From positions 1-64,000 of the forward strand of contig JAKBBP010000004.1 of the NCBI GenBank assembly GCA_021808445.1: a stretch of DNA of 64,000 nt. The letters run 5' to 3'. This DNA comes from Pseudomonadota bacterium. GTDB taxonomy: Bacteria > Pseudomonadota > Gammaproteobacteria > Burkholderiales > Burkholderiaceae_C. Every line of letters begins with the position of its first letter. Position 1 is the first letter of the stretch. Shown here piece after piece: positions 19,895-29,476 of this stretch. The notes beneath the pieces were generated by a model, which did no database searches, was not told the origin of the DNA, and was given only the letters and a program-made list of their open reading frames with translations. The translations under genes were made by a program, and so were the position numbers.

Positions 19895-20809
19895 TCAGCT
19901 GCGGCGGGGCGCCTGCGCAGGGGCCGGGCGCTCGAAGGCCAGGTCCAGGAAATTGCGCAGCACCGGCGAAGCGTCGCCGCGCCGCCAGGCCAGCACGATG
20001 TCCGTGCTTGCGCCGGGGTCGTCCAGTTCCAGGTAACGCACCTGGGGCACCGAGGCTCGCTGCATGGATGCGGCGACCAGGCCCACGCCGATGCCCGCCG
20101 AGACCAGGCTGATCAGCGTGGGCATTTCATGCACCTCCTGCACCACCCGTGGGCTGAAGCCGGCCTCCAGGCACAGGGCGACGATCTGGTCGCGCAGGCC
20201 GGAGCCGAATTCCCGGCTGTACAGGATGAAGGGGTCGTCGCGCAGGCGGCTCAGGCCCAGGCGCCCCAGCCCGGCCAGCGCGTGTCCGGCGTGCACCGCG
20301 GCGTACAGGGGCTCGCGCTGCAACACGCGCAGCTCCAGCGCCTGCTCGTCCGCCTGGCTGGTGCTGCGGATGAAGCCGAGGTCCAGTCCATGTTCCTGCA
20401 ACTGGCGTAGCTGCTCGTTGGAGGAGAGCTGGCGCAGTTGCAGGCGAACGTCGGGCCAGGCTTTGCGGAAATCGCGCAGCAGTCTGGGCAGCAGTTCGGA
20501 AAAGGGCATGGATCCGGCAAAGCCGATGCAAAGCTCCCCGCTTTCCCCGCGTCCGGCCCGCTGGGCCAGTTCCTGGGCGCGGGCCAGTTGCTGCAACACC
20601 ACTTGCGCCTGGGGCAGCAAGGCCGCACCCGCCGCGGTCAGGAACACACCGCCGCGCCCGCGCTCGAACAGGCGCACGCCGAGCTTGCGTTCCAGCGCGC
20701 CGATGCGCTGCGACAGCGGGGGCTGGGAAATATGCAGGCGTTGCGCCGCGCGCGAGAAATGACGCTCCTCGGCAACGGCGAGGAAGGCCCGCAGGTCCTG
20801 GATATCCAT
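19895..20809 (-). CDS. LysR-family transcriptional regulator
   Basis: 304 residues with the N-terminal winged helix-turn-helix (MDIQDLRAFLAVAEERHFSRAAQRLHISQPPLSQ, residues 1-35 and on to about 60) and a type-2 periplasmic-binding-like effector domain (about 90-295). The sequence resembles the BenM/CatR-type subgroup (RHFSRAA, PPLSQ). It is divergent from an MFS efflux/uptake gene, with a palindrome in the spacer, so it most likely controls that transporter and itself. The effector is unknown. Confidence 0.9.
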   Translation of the reverse strand: MDIQDLRAFLAVAEERHFSRAAQRLHISQPPLSQRIGALERKLGVRLFERGRGGVFLTAAGAALLPQAQVVLQQLARAQELAQRAGRGESGELCIGFAGSMPFSELLPRLLRDFRKAWPDVRLQLRQLSSNEQLRQLQEHGLDLGFIRSTSQADEQALELRVLQREPLYAAVHAGHALAGLGRLGLSRLRDDPFILYSREFGSGLRDQIVALCLEAGFSPRVVQEVHEMPTLISLVSAGIGVGLVAASMQRASVPQVRYLELDDPGASTDIVLAWRRGDASPVLRNFLDLAFERPAPAQAPRRS

Positions 20810-20833
20810 ACGGAGATCGTATCAAAGTAGACT

Positions 20834-20872
20834 AAAAATCGATTTTTCCTATGAAAAAAGCCAGACTATGCT
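20834..20872. promoter_or_regulatory. LysR/MFS intergenic control region
   Basis: An AT-rich island in GC-rich DNA. AAAAATCGATTTTT (20834-20847) is a perfect 14-bp palindrome between the divergent starts. TATGCT (20867-20872) is a candidate -10 for the MFS gene. The palindrome is a plausible LysR binding site (T-N11-A-type dyad), but this is inference from position. Confidence 0.5.
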
Positions 20873-20923
20873 GGTGATCCCAGCTTGAGTCTCCGCCGTG
20901 CGCCCGCCACGCCGGCTCCGCGC

Positions 20924-22165
20924 ATGTCCGTCCCACCGATCCGTACTCCCGTCTCCGTCACGCCATCCTGGCGCGCGCGCGTCGCCGTCGTCGCAGCCGG
21001 CATGAGCGCCTTTTTCACCATGTACGTGACCCAGGGCCTGCTGCCTTCGTTGCAGAGCGTGTTCCACGCCGGCGTCGCCGAACTCAGCCTGACCATCACC
21101 TTCACCACCCTCGCCGTGGCGCTGGCCGCCCCGTTCTCGGGCAGCGTGTCCGACCGTTTCGGGCGACGGCGCGTGCTGCTGGTGTCGGTGGCAGCGCTCG
21201 CGCTCAGCACCCTGCTGGCGGCTACTGCGCGCTCCCTGCACGGTCTGCTGTTCTGGCGCCTGCTGGAGGGGCTGTGCATCCCCGGCATCTTCACCGCCAC
21301 CGTGGCCTACATCGGCGAGGAATGGCCCGCTGGACAGGTCCCGTCGGTGACGGCGCTGTACATCTCCGGCTCGGTGGCCGGGGGTTTTCTCGGGCGGTTC
21401 ATCGCGGGCCTTGCCACCGCCCGCTGGGACTGGCAGGCTGCCTTCGTGCTGCTGGGCCTGATCAACGCGGGCATCGCCGTGGTGATTGCCGCATGGCTGC
21501 CGGCCTCGACACGCTTTCGAGCTTCGGTCAGCCTGCGTGAGTCCCTGGCCGGGCTTCCGCTGCACCTGCGCAACCCGCTGCTGCTGGGCAGCTACGCCAT
21601 TGGTTTCGGGATCCTGTTCTCCCAGGTCTGCAGCTTCACCTATGTGAGTTTTCACCTGGCGGCCGCCCCCTACGATCTGAGCCTTCGCCAGCTCAGCCTG
21701 CTGTTCACCGTGTACCTGGTGGGCATGGTCGTCACGCCCCTGGCGGGGCGTCTGGCCTGGCGTTTCGGGCAGCGCCGGGTGTTCTTCGCGGCCGTTTCGT
21801 GCTCGGCCCTGGGGATCGCGCTGAGTCTGGCCCCCAGTCTGGTGCTGATCGTGATCGGTCTGACCCTGAGTTCGGCCGGAGTCTTCATCGCGCAAAGCAT
21901 GGCGACCTCGCAGGTTCCGGTGTTCGCGCGCCAGGCCCGCTCCAGTGCGGTGGGCCTGTACGTGATGTGCTACTACATCGGGGGCAGCGTGGGCGCCTTC
22001 GCTCCCAGCGCGGTGTGGCTGCGCGCCGGCTGGCCGGGCTGCGTGGCCTTGATCATCCTGGTGCAACTGCTCATCGCCGTGGCGGCGCTGCGCATCTGGC
22101 CGGCGCGTGCCGAATCAGCGCAGCAGGCGGTCCGCCAGCCAAAGCCCCAGCCACAGCAGGCTTAG
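20924..22165 (+). CDS. MFS transporter (YnfM-like)
   Basis: About 413 residues with 12 predicted hydrophobic segments. SDRFGRRRVLLVS between TM2 and TM3 is the MFS loop motif. MFS proteins next to a divergent LysR regulator are often of the YnfM group, drug or metabolite exporters. The substrate cannot be inferred. The ATG at 20924 is used here. A TTG at 20885 in the same frame would add 13 residues, and neither has a strong Shine-Dalgarno. The gene is convergent with, and ends 51 nt past, the 3' end of the DUF2905 gene on the other strand (22115-22165 shared). Confidence 0.88.
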   Translation: MSVPPIRTPVSVTPSWRARVAVVAAGMSAFFTMYVTQGLLPSLQSVFHAGVAELSLTITFTTLAVALAAPFSGSVSDRFGRRRVLLVSVAALALSTLLAATARSLHGLLFWRLLEGLCIPGIFTATVAYIGEEWPAGQVPSVTALYISGSVAGGFLGRFIAGLATARWDWQAAFVLLGLINAGIAVVIAAWLPASTRFRASVSLRESLAGLPLHLRNPLLLGSYAIGFGILFSQVCSFTYVSFHLAAAPYDLSLRQLSLLFTVYLVGMVVTPLAGRLAWRFGQRRVFFAAVSCSALGIALSLAPSLVLIVIGLTLSSAGVFIAQSMATSQVPVFARQARSSAVGLYVMCYYIGGSVGAFAPSAVWLRAGWPGCVALIILVQLLIAVAALRIWPARAESAQQAVRQPKPQPQQA

Positions 22166-22306
22166 CGAGCCCAAGGGCAGCAGCCAGGGCTTGCCGAACA
22201 TGCGCCAGCGCAGGTCCAGAGGCATGCGGCCGAAGCCGAACTTGCCGAGCCAGGGCAGCAGGGCACTGAGCACCAGGCTGCCGAGCAGGAACCCCATCAA
22301 TCCCAT
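22115..22306 (-). CDS. DUF2905 family small membrane protein
   Basis: 63 residues from MGLMGFLLGSLVLSALLPWL. Two hydrophobic helices flank the conserved GRMPLDLRWRMFGKPWLLPLGS segment of the DUF2905 family. Function unknown. Its start overlaps the end of midA by 10 nt (22297-22306), indicating translational coupling. Its 3' end overlaps the convergent MFS gene by 51 nt, a tail-to-tail overlap that is uncommon in this window. Confidence 0.8.
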   Translation of the reverse strand: MGLMGFLLGSLVLSALLPWLGKFGFGRMPLDLRWRMFGKPWLLPLGSLSLLWLGLWLADRLLR

Positions 22307-23535
22307 GTCGGAGTCCCTGCCGGCCCGGCTCCCGCAGCCGGCGCGTCCTCCAGCGCCGCGCTGCGGTCGCCCTGCGCGAACGCCGCCAGGGGCTGCTCCA
22401 GGCCGCGCCCTACCGCCAGCACCTTGAACAGCTCGCCCATTTCGTGTTCGCCCAGCAGCTTCTGCACGCCAGAGGCCAGGCGCAGCGAGGCAGCATCCCC
22501 GACGGCCATGCGCGGGCCCAGCAGGTCCAGCAGGCCTGCATTGAGCAGGAAACGCGCCTGGCTGGTGTAGCCCAGCACATCCAGCCCAGCCTCGCGCGCC
22601 GCGCGCGCCATGGCGCTGAAGTCGACGTGGGCGGTGATGTCCGAAAGCCCAGGCTCCCACAGCGGGTCGTCGTGGGTGCGGTGCGCGCGATGGCAGCGCA
22701 GCGTGCCTCCCGAGCGCTGCGGATGGTCGTATTCGCGCGCCGGGAAGCCGTAGTCGAACAGCAGCGCCACGCCGCGGCCCAGGTGCGCGCCCAGGCTGCG
22801 CATGAATCCTTCGGCCGCCTCGTGCCATTCGGTGACGCTGCCCACCGGCAGCTGGTCCAGGCTCGGTCGCAGTGTGCAGCCGGGGGGCAGGGCATGGTCG
22901 CTCCAGCACAGCCGGCCCCCGGAGTCCAGGCCCACGCCACGTTCCAGCCAGCCGGCTTCCCCGCGGTGCAGCAGGCGCACCGGCATCGCGTCCAGCACCT
23001 CGTTGCCCAGCACGAGCGCGTCGAAAGCCTCGGGAAGGCGCTCCCACCAGCACACGCGTCGAGCCAATTCCCCGGGCAGCTCGGCAACGGCCGCGCGCTG
23101 GCGCTCGCGCATCGCCGCCGAAACCTCGACGATGGCGTATTGCCCGGGCAGCCAGGCGCCGGCGTCGGCCAGCTCGCGCAGCACGGCGCAGGCCAGGGCC
23201 GCACTGCCCGCACCGAACTCGACCACGCGCTCCAGGCGCAGCGAGCTTCCGAGCCCGGCCAGCTGGCGCGCCAGCGTGGCCGCGAACAGGGGCGAGAGTT
23301 CCGGAGCGGTGATGAAATCGCTGGCGCCGCCCCAGGCCCCGAGCACGCCGGGAGCGGCCGCGTAGTAGCCCAGGCCAGGGTGGTACAGCGCCAGATGCAT
23401 GTAGCGGTCGAAGCCGATCCAGCCGCCCGCCGCCGCGATCTCGCGGCGCAGTACATCCATCAGCTCGGCCGAGCGCTCGGCCTGTTCGGCCGGTGCCGGG
23501 GCGGGTTCGCGGGGTAGACTACGCCTTGGATCCAT
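22297..23535 (-). CDS. SAM-dependent methyltransferase, MidA/NDUFAF7 family (DUF185)
   Basis: 412 residues from MDPRRSLPRE. Family hallmarks are GWIGFDRYMHLALYHPGLGYY near the N-terminus, a DFITAPELSPLF segment, the SAM-binding EFGAGSAALA and VLGNEVLDAMPVR. The mitochondrial homologue methylates an arginine of a complex I subunit; the bacterial target is not established. An ATG at 23562 would overlap the divergent gene's start, so 23535 is preferred. A minus-strand TACAAT lies only 7 nt upstream of this start, so the mRNA may be nearly leaderless. Confidence 0.88.
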   Translation of the reverse strand: MDPRRSLPREPAPAPAEQAERSAELMDVLRREIAAAGGWIGFDRYMHLALYHPGLGYYAAAPGVLGAWGGASDFITAPELSPLFAATLARQLAGLGSSLRLERVVEFGAGSAALACAVLRELADAGAWLPGQYAIVEVSAAMRERQRAAVAELPGELARRVCWWERLPEAFDALVLGNEVLDAMPVRLLHRGEAGWLERGVGLDSGGRLCWSDHALPPGCTLRPSLDQLPVGSVTEWHEAAEGFMRSLGAHLGRGVALLFDYGFPAREYDHPQRSGGTLRCHRAHRTHDDPLWEPGLSDITAHVDFSAMARAAREAGLDVLGYTSQARFLLNAGLLDLLGPRMAVGDAASLRLASGVQKLLGEHEMGELFKVLAVGRGLEQPLAAFAQGDRSAALEDAPAAGAGPAGTPTWD

Positions 23536-23548
23536 TGATGCGATTGTA
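23515..23548. promoter_or_regulatory. Overlapping divergent promoters of the midA-type and folM-type genes
   Basis: A minus-strand -10 TACAAT occupies 23543-23548 (start point about 23536). A plus-strand -10 TAGACT occupies 23515-23520 (start point about 23527). Each promoter lies inside the other's transcript start region, so RNA polymerases would run head-on through about 20-30 bp. -35 elements are weak on both strands. Confidence 0.4.
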
Positions 23549-23560
23549 GGTTCGCCGCCC

Positions 23561-24361
23561 ATGTCCGAAGCTCCATCCCGCCGCGCAGGCCCAGCCGGCG
23601 AGCCGGCCGCTCAGCGGCCCGTGGCCCTGGTCACCGGCGCGGCGCGACGCCTCGGCCGGGCCATCGCAGCCAGGCTGGCCGAGGCCGGCTGGGATGTCGC
23701 AGTGCATTACCGCGGTTCGCGGGACGAGGCCGGGCAGCTGTGCGAGCAGCTGCGCATGCTGGGCGCGCGCGCCGAAGCCTTCCGCGCCGATCTCGGCGAC
23801 GAGGCCGAGGCCCGCGAACTGGTGCCGAGCGTGGCGCGCGGTTTCGGGCGGGTGGACGCGGTGGTGAACAACGCTTCGCTGTTCGAGTACGACTCGGCCG
23901 CGGACTTCGGCGAGGCTTGCGCGCTGCTGCACTACCGGGTCAACACCATCGCGCCCGTGCTGCTGGCACAGGCGCTGCACGTCGAGCTGCTGGCCAGGGG
24001 GGGCCGGGGTTGCGTGGTCAATCTGCTGGACCAGAAGCTGTGGAACCCGAACCCCGACCATTTTTCGTATACCCTGAGCAAGGCGGCGCTGCGCGAAGCC
24101 AATACCCTGCTGGCGCAGGCCCTGGCTCCCCAGCTGCGTGTGGTGGCGGTCGCGCCTGGCATGACCCTGGGCACCGAGCTGATCGACGAGGCGCGCCTGC
24201 GCGCGTTGCAGGCCGCCGGGCCGCTGGGTGAGGGACCTCGTGCCGAGGACATCGCGGACGCCGTCCTGTTCGCGCTGCGCAATCCCGCCATGAGCGGCTG
24301 CGAGCTGCTGGTGGACGCGGGCCAGCACCTGCAGGCGCGCTCTCGCGATTTCGCCTTCTGA
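23561..24361 (+). CDS. SDR-family pteridine reductase (FolM/dihydromonapterin reductase-like)
   Basis: 266 residues, classical short-chain dehydrogenase. The motif ALVTGAARRLGRAIA binds NAD(P), VNNASLFEY is conserved, and the active site is YTLSK. The RLGR after the glycine motif and the NLLDQK segment are typical of the pteridine-reductase/FolM subgroup that reduces dihydromonapterin or dihydrofolate. It is followed 2 nt later by folB, which supports a pterin role. Divergent from the midA-type gene. No clear Shine-Dalgarno is seen, so the start is uncertain by a few codons. Confidence 0.85.
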   Translation: MSEAPSRRAGPAGEPAAQRPVALVTGAARRLGRAIAARLAEAGWDVAVHYRGSRDEAGQLCEQLRMLGARAEAFRADLGDEAEARELVPSVARGFGRVDAVVNNASLFEYDSAADFGEACALLHYRVNTIAPVLLAQALHVELLARGGRGCVVNLLDQKLWNPNPDHFSYTLSKAALREANTLLAQALAPQLRVVAVAPGMTLGTELIDEARLRALQAAGPLGEGPRAEDIADAVLFALRNPAMSGCELLVDAGQHLQARSRDFAF

Positions 24362-24363
24362 CC

Positions 24364-24726
24364 ATGCGAACCTTGTATCTCGAACGCCTGCGCGTGCAGG
24401 CCAGCGTGGGCATCCTCGAGCATGAGCTGCGCTCGCGGCAGCTTCTGCTGGTGTCCATCGCTGCCGAACTTCCCGACGCCCCCTCGCTGCCGGCCGCCGA
24501 CGACGTGGCCCATGTGCTGGACTATCGACTCCTGCGGTCCATCGCGCAGGAAGAGGTCGGCCAGGGTCACGTGAACATGCTCGAGACCCTCGCCGGACGC
24601 ATCGCGCAGCGGGTGCTGGAGCTCCAGGGCGTGCAGCGCGTGCGGGTGCGCGTGGACAAGCCAAATATCTTTCCCGATTGCGACGGCGTGGGCATCGAGG
24701 TGTCCCAGGACCGGATGCGCAACTGA
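24364..24726 (+). CDS. folB: Dihydroneopterin aldolase
   Basis: Converts dihydroneopterin to hydroxymethyl-dihydropterin in folate synthesis. 120 residues, the normal length. VGILEHELRSRQLLLVSI and the DYRLL...VNMLETLAGRIAQ region with the conserved E/T residues are present, as is the C-terminal VDKPNIFPDCDGVGIEV. It lies 2 nt downstream of the SDR pteridine reductase and 18 nt upstream of ttcA, so the three are probably co-transcribed. Confidence 0.93.
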   Translation: MRTLYLERLRVQASVGILEHELRSRQLLLVSIAAELPDAPSLPAADDVAHVLDYRLLRSIAQEEVGQGHVNMLETLAGRIAQRVLELQGVQRVRVRVDKPNIFPDCDGVGIEVSQDRMRN

Positions 24727-24744
24727 GGGGCAGGGGGCTCGGCC

Positions 24745-25635
24745 ATGGATCCTCGCAAGCACGAACACGAGATCAACAAGCTGTCCAAGCGCCTGCATCG
24801 CCTGGTCGGGCAGGCCATCGGCGACTTCGGCATGATCGAGGACGGCGACAAGGTCATGGTGTGCATGTCCGGGGGCAAGGACAGCCACGTGCTGCTCGAC
24901 CTGCTGCTCAGCCTGCGTGAGCGCGCACCGGTGGATTTCGACATCGTGGCGGTCAACCTCGACCAGAAGCAGCCCGGCTTTCCCGGGCACGTGCTCCCCG
25001 AGTACCTCGCAAGCCGCGGCGTGCCTTTTCACATCGAGCAGCAGGACACGTATTCGGTGGTCAAGCGCGTGGTCCCGGAAGGCGCCACGATGTGCAGTCT
25101 GTGTTCGCGCCTGCGGCGCGGCATCCTGTATCGCGTCGCCAGCGAACTGGGAGCGACGCGCATTGCGCTGGGCCATCACCGCGACGACATCCTGCAGACC
25201 TTCCTGCTCAACCTGTTCTTCGGGGGCAAGCTCAAGGCCATGCCGCCGAAACTGGTGAGCGACGACGGGCGCCACGTGGTCATCCGTCCCCTGGCCTATG
25301 CCGCGGAAACCGACCTGGCTCGCTGGGCCGAGCATCGCGCGTTCCCCATCATTCCCTGCACCCTGTGCGGAAGCCAGGAACAACTGCAGCGCAAGCAGGT
25401 CGCCTCCCTGCTGCGGGACTGGGAGCGTCAGCACCCCGGACGCGTGGAGTCGATGTTCGGCGCGCTGGGGCGAGTCGTGCCCTCGCACCTGCTCGACCGC
25501 GAAGCCTTCGGCTTCGCCGAGTTGCGTGCCCAGGGACTTCCCGACCCGGATGGCGACAAGGCCTTCGACCCCGAACCCTGCGAGACGTCCCCCTCGGCGC
25601 AGCACACCCTGGCCTGGCTGGACAGCGTGGGCTGA
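24745..25635 (+). CDS. ttcA: tRNA 2-thiocytidine(32) synthetase
   Basis: Thiolates cytidine-32 of some tRNAs using a [4Fe-4S] cluster. 296 residues. The PP-loop SGGKDS is at 42-47. CSLC (C117, C120) and a third/fourth cysteine in CTLC (C205, C208) are the cluster ligand region. [18 protein letters not shown] is a TtcA signature. Its start follows folB by 18 nt with a GGGG-type site upstream. The C-terminal tail (about 270-296) is acidic and unconserved. Confidence 0.95.
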   Translation: MDPRKHEHEINKLSKRLHRLVGQAIGDFGMIEDGDKVMVCMSGGKDSHVLLDLLLSLRERAPVDFDIVAVNLDQKQPGFPGHVLPEYLASRGVPFHIEQQDTYSVVKRVVPEGATMCSLCSRLRRGILYRVASELGATRIALGHHRDDILQTFLLNLFFGGKLKAMPPKLVSDDGRHVVIRPLAYAAETDLARWAEHRAFPIIPCTLCGSQEQLQRKQVASLLRDWERQHPGRVESMFGALGRVVPSHLLDREAFGFAELRAQGLPDPDGDKAFDPEPCETSPSAQHTLAWLDSVG

Positions 25636-25724
25636 GAGCCGTCGCCAGGGCAGGGCGAGGTTCGGGCGGGCGGAGTACAGTATCCCAAGTCGTCGCGGAC
25701 TTCCGATCCCGCGCGGGCCGAGCC

Positions 25725-26375
25725 ATGATGTCTGATCTGACCAAGCTTCCCCTGCTCCGTCGTGCCTCGGGCAGGTTGCGCGCAGGCCTGCTGGGCGCCT
25801 CGCTGGCGCTGTTCGGCCTGCTCGGTGGTTGCGCGTCGCTGAATGTCAACGCCTACCACGTCGACACTCCCCGGCCGGCACCTCAGGCGCTGGTCGGTGC
25901 CCATGTGCAGCTGCAGGCGGCACCCGCCGACTCCGAGGGGCCGCAGGCGCAAGCCCTGCGCACGGCAGTGCTCGACGCCATGACCCACGCCGGCATGGTG
26001 CCGCTGCTGGGCAGCCCGGCGCCGTACACGGCGCGCTACGCCTTCCGCAGTTACGCCGACTTCGAAGCCAGCTTTCCCAGCGCCTGGCCACCCCCCGGCC
26101 CCCCCATCCTGCTGCCGGACGGCGCCTGGATCTACAACGGCTATCCCTGGTGGTACCAGGGCTGGTCCTGGCCCCCGCCGTGGTACGAGCGGGTGTTCGA
26201 GATCGAGATCCGCGACGCCTCCACCGGGGCGCTGCTGTGGCGCAGCAGCTCGGTGATCGGCGGCTACGACCAGCGCATCGCCCCGGTGGCCGGCCAGCTC
26301 GCCGCGGCCGCGTTCGCGGATTTCCCGCAGGGCAGCGGCAAGCGTCTGGTGCGCGAAGCCCCGCCCGCTCGGTGA
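25725..26375 (+). CDS. DUF4136-type lipoprotein
   Basis: 216 residues with a signal peptide and lipobox LGG-C (C36), so a probable membrane-anchored envelope lipoprotein. The mature part has a DUF4136-like pattern (RYAFRSYADFEAS, FEIEIRDASTGALLWRSSS) with a Trp/Pro-rich stretch (WYQGWSWPPPWYE) in the middle. Function unknown. The ATG at 25725 is directly followed by another ATG at 25728. A TACAGT box about 45 nt upstream is a possible promoter. The gene is set apart from ttcA by 89 nt. Confidence 0.75.
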   Translation: MMSDLTKLPLLRRASGRLRAGLLGASLALFGLLGGCASLNVNAYHVDTPRPAPQALVGAHVQLQAAPADSEGPQAQALRTAVLDAMTHAGMVPLLGSPAPYTARYAFRSYADFEASFPSAWPPPGPPILLPDGAWIYNGYPWWYQGWSWPPPWYERVFEIEIRDASTGALLWRSSSVIGGYDQRIAPVAGQLAAAAFADFPQGSGKRLVREAPPAR

Positions 26376-26441
26376 CGGGCGCGCGGCCCCGGCCCGGGGG
26401 GCTCGGAGGGCCGGATCCTCGCTGGACCGCAGTGTTTTCCC

Positions 26442-26588
26442 TATAATCGGCACGAATCTTGCACCGCTGGTCGCGAAGCACGGCGGTGCTCGCATGGGCT
26501 TGAAGCCCGTGGGAACCCCCTCCATATACAAGGTCGGCCCCAGCCCGCGATGCCGTCGGGCGAGCGTATTTCGCATCAGGAGTTCGTC
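26442..26588 (+). promoter_or_regulatory. Promoter and structured 5' leader of the fmdB-DUF502-aspS operon
   Basis: A perfect TATAAT (26442-26447) is followed by a leader of about 135 nt. Two strong hairpins are visible: GCACCGC (26461-26467) with GCGGTGC (26483-26489), and CATGGGCT (26493-26500) with AGCCCGTG (26504-26511). The second is followed by GGAACCCCCTCC. AGGAG (26578-26582) is the fmdB ribosome site. A GGCAC-N5-TTGCA string (26449-26463) resembles a sigma-54 site but overlaps the sigma-70 box. I do not recognise the leader as a named riboswitch. Confidence 0.5.
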
Positions 26589-26888
26589 ATGCCCATCTAC
26601 GCCTACCGCTGCGAGTCCTGCGGACACAGCCTGGACGCTCTGCAGAAGGTTTCGGACGCGCCGCTGCGCGATTGTCCCGCCTGCGGCGCTGCCGCCTTGC
26701 ACAAGCAGCTCACCGCCGCGGGCTTCCAGCTCAAGGGTTCCGGGTGGTACGCGACCGACTTCAAGGGCGGCTCCGGCAGCTCCGCCGCGGGCAAGACCGC
26801 GACCGGCGCGACCGGCGCGGCCACCGCGACGACGGCGAGCGAGTCCGCTCCGGCCGCGTCCTGCGGGGCCTCCTGCGCCTGCCACTGA
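26589..26888 (+). CDS. FmdB family zinc-ribbon protein
   Basis: 99 residues. The N-terminal zinc ribbon MPIYAYRCESCGH...CPACG has CxxC pairs C8/C11 and C29/C32, as in the FmdB/CxxC_CxxC_SSSS family annotated as putative regulators. The C-terminal half is a low-complexity Ala/Thr/Ser tract ending in CGASCACH, a further cysteine cluster. The start at 26589 is fixed by AGGAG (26578-26582) and by the family N-terminus. First gene of the aspS operon, a very common betaproteobacterial order. Confidence 0.88.
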   Translation: MPIYAYRCESCGHSLDALQKVSDAPLRDCPACGAAALHKQLTAAGFQLKGSGWYATDFKGGSGSSAAGKTATGATGAATATTASESAPAASCGASCACH

Positions 26889-26946
26889 GCCTCCCGATCG
26901 GCGCGCGCCGCCGCCTCCCACCGCCGTTGTCGCGCGAAAGCTGCGC

Positions 26947-27585
26947 ATGCGCCTGAAAAACCTGTTCGTCGCCGGATTGCTGGTCTGGCTGCCGCTGACC
27001 ATCACCATCTGGGTGCTGTGGCAGCTGCTGTCGGTGTTCGACGGCATCTTCCGCGCCGTGGTCGGCGCGCTGGATGCCGTTGCGCCGTCCTTGCAGCCCC
27101 TGCTGGACAGGCTGGCGAGCACTCCGGGGCTGGGCGTGATCGTGGTGATCGCGGCCATCCTGCTCACCGGCCTTCTGGTGGCCAACATCGTCGGGCAGTG
27201 GTGGCTGCGCCAGTGGGATGCGGTGATTGCGCGCATCCCCATCGTCAAGAGCATCTACAGCAGCGTCAAGCAGGTCTCCGACACGCTGTTCTCGAGCACC
27301 GGAAACGCCTTTCGCCAGGCGGTGATGGTGCAGTACCCCCGCGCGGGCAGCTGGACCATCGCCTTCGTCACCGGAGCTCCCGGCGGCGAGGTCGCGCGCC
27401 AGCTTCCTGGCGAGCACATCAGCGTGTACGTGCCCACCACGCCCAACCCGACCTCGGGCTTTTTCCTCATGGTGCCCAAGGCCGAAGTGGTGGAGTTGTC
27501 GATGAGCGTCGATGAAGCGCTCAAATACGTGATTTCGATGGGGGTGGTCGCGCCGCCTCCTTCCGCGCAGGCGCCGACCAGCTGA
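26947..27585 (+). CDS. DUF502 family membrane protein
   Basis: 212 residues from MRLKNLFVAGLLVWLPLTIT. Two transmembrane helices (about 5-27 and 64-86) flank a short periplasmic part. The conserved PIVKSIYSSVKQVSDTLFS and the FVTG...VYVPTTPNPTSGFFLMVP core are DUF502 signatures. Function unknown. It is 58 nt after fmdB and 78 nt before aspS. The frame is open further upstream through fmdB, but the family N-terminus begins here. Confidence 0.88.
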   Translation: MRLKNLFVAGLLVWLPLTITIWVLWQLLSVFDGIFRAVVGALDAVAPSLQPLLDRLASTPGLGVIVVIAAILLTGLLVANIVGQWWLRQWDAVIARIPIVKSIYSSVKQVSDTLFSSTGNAFRQAVMVQYPRAGSWTIAFVTGAPGGEVARQLPGEHISVYVPTTPNPTSGFFLMVPKAEVVELSMSVDEALKYVISMGVVAPPPSAQAPTS

Positions 27586-27663
27586 CCCGCCATCCCGGCG
27601 CCTCCGCGCCTCGCACGTCTCCCGAAATTCCCCTCGGCATCGCCACCGACCTCCTTCCCGATC

Positions 27664-29460
<1,797 letters not shown>

Positions 29461-29476
29461 ACCCCGCGAGCCCACC

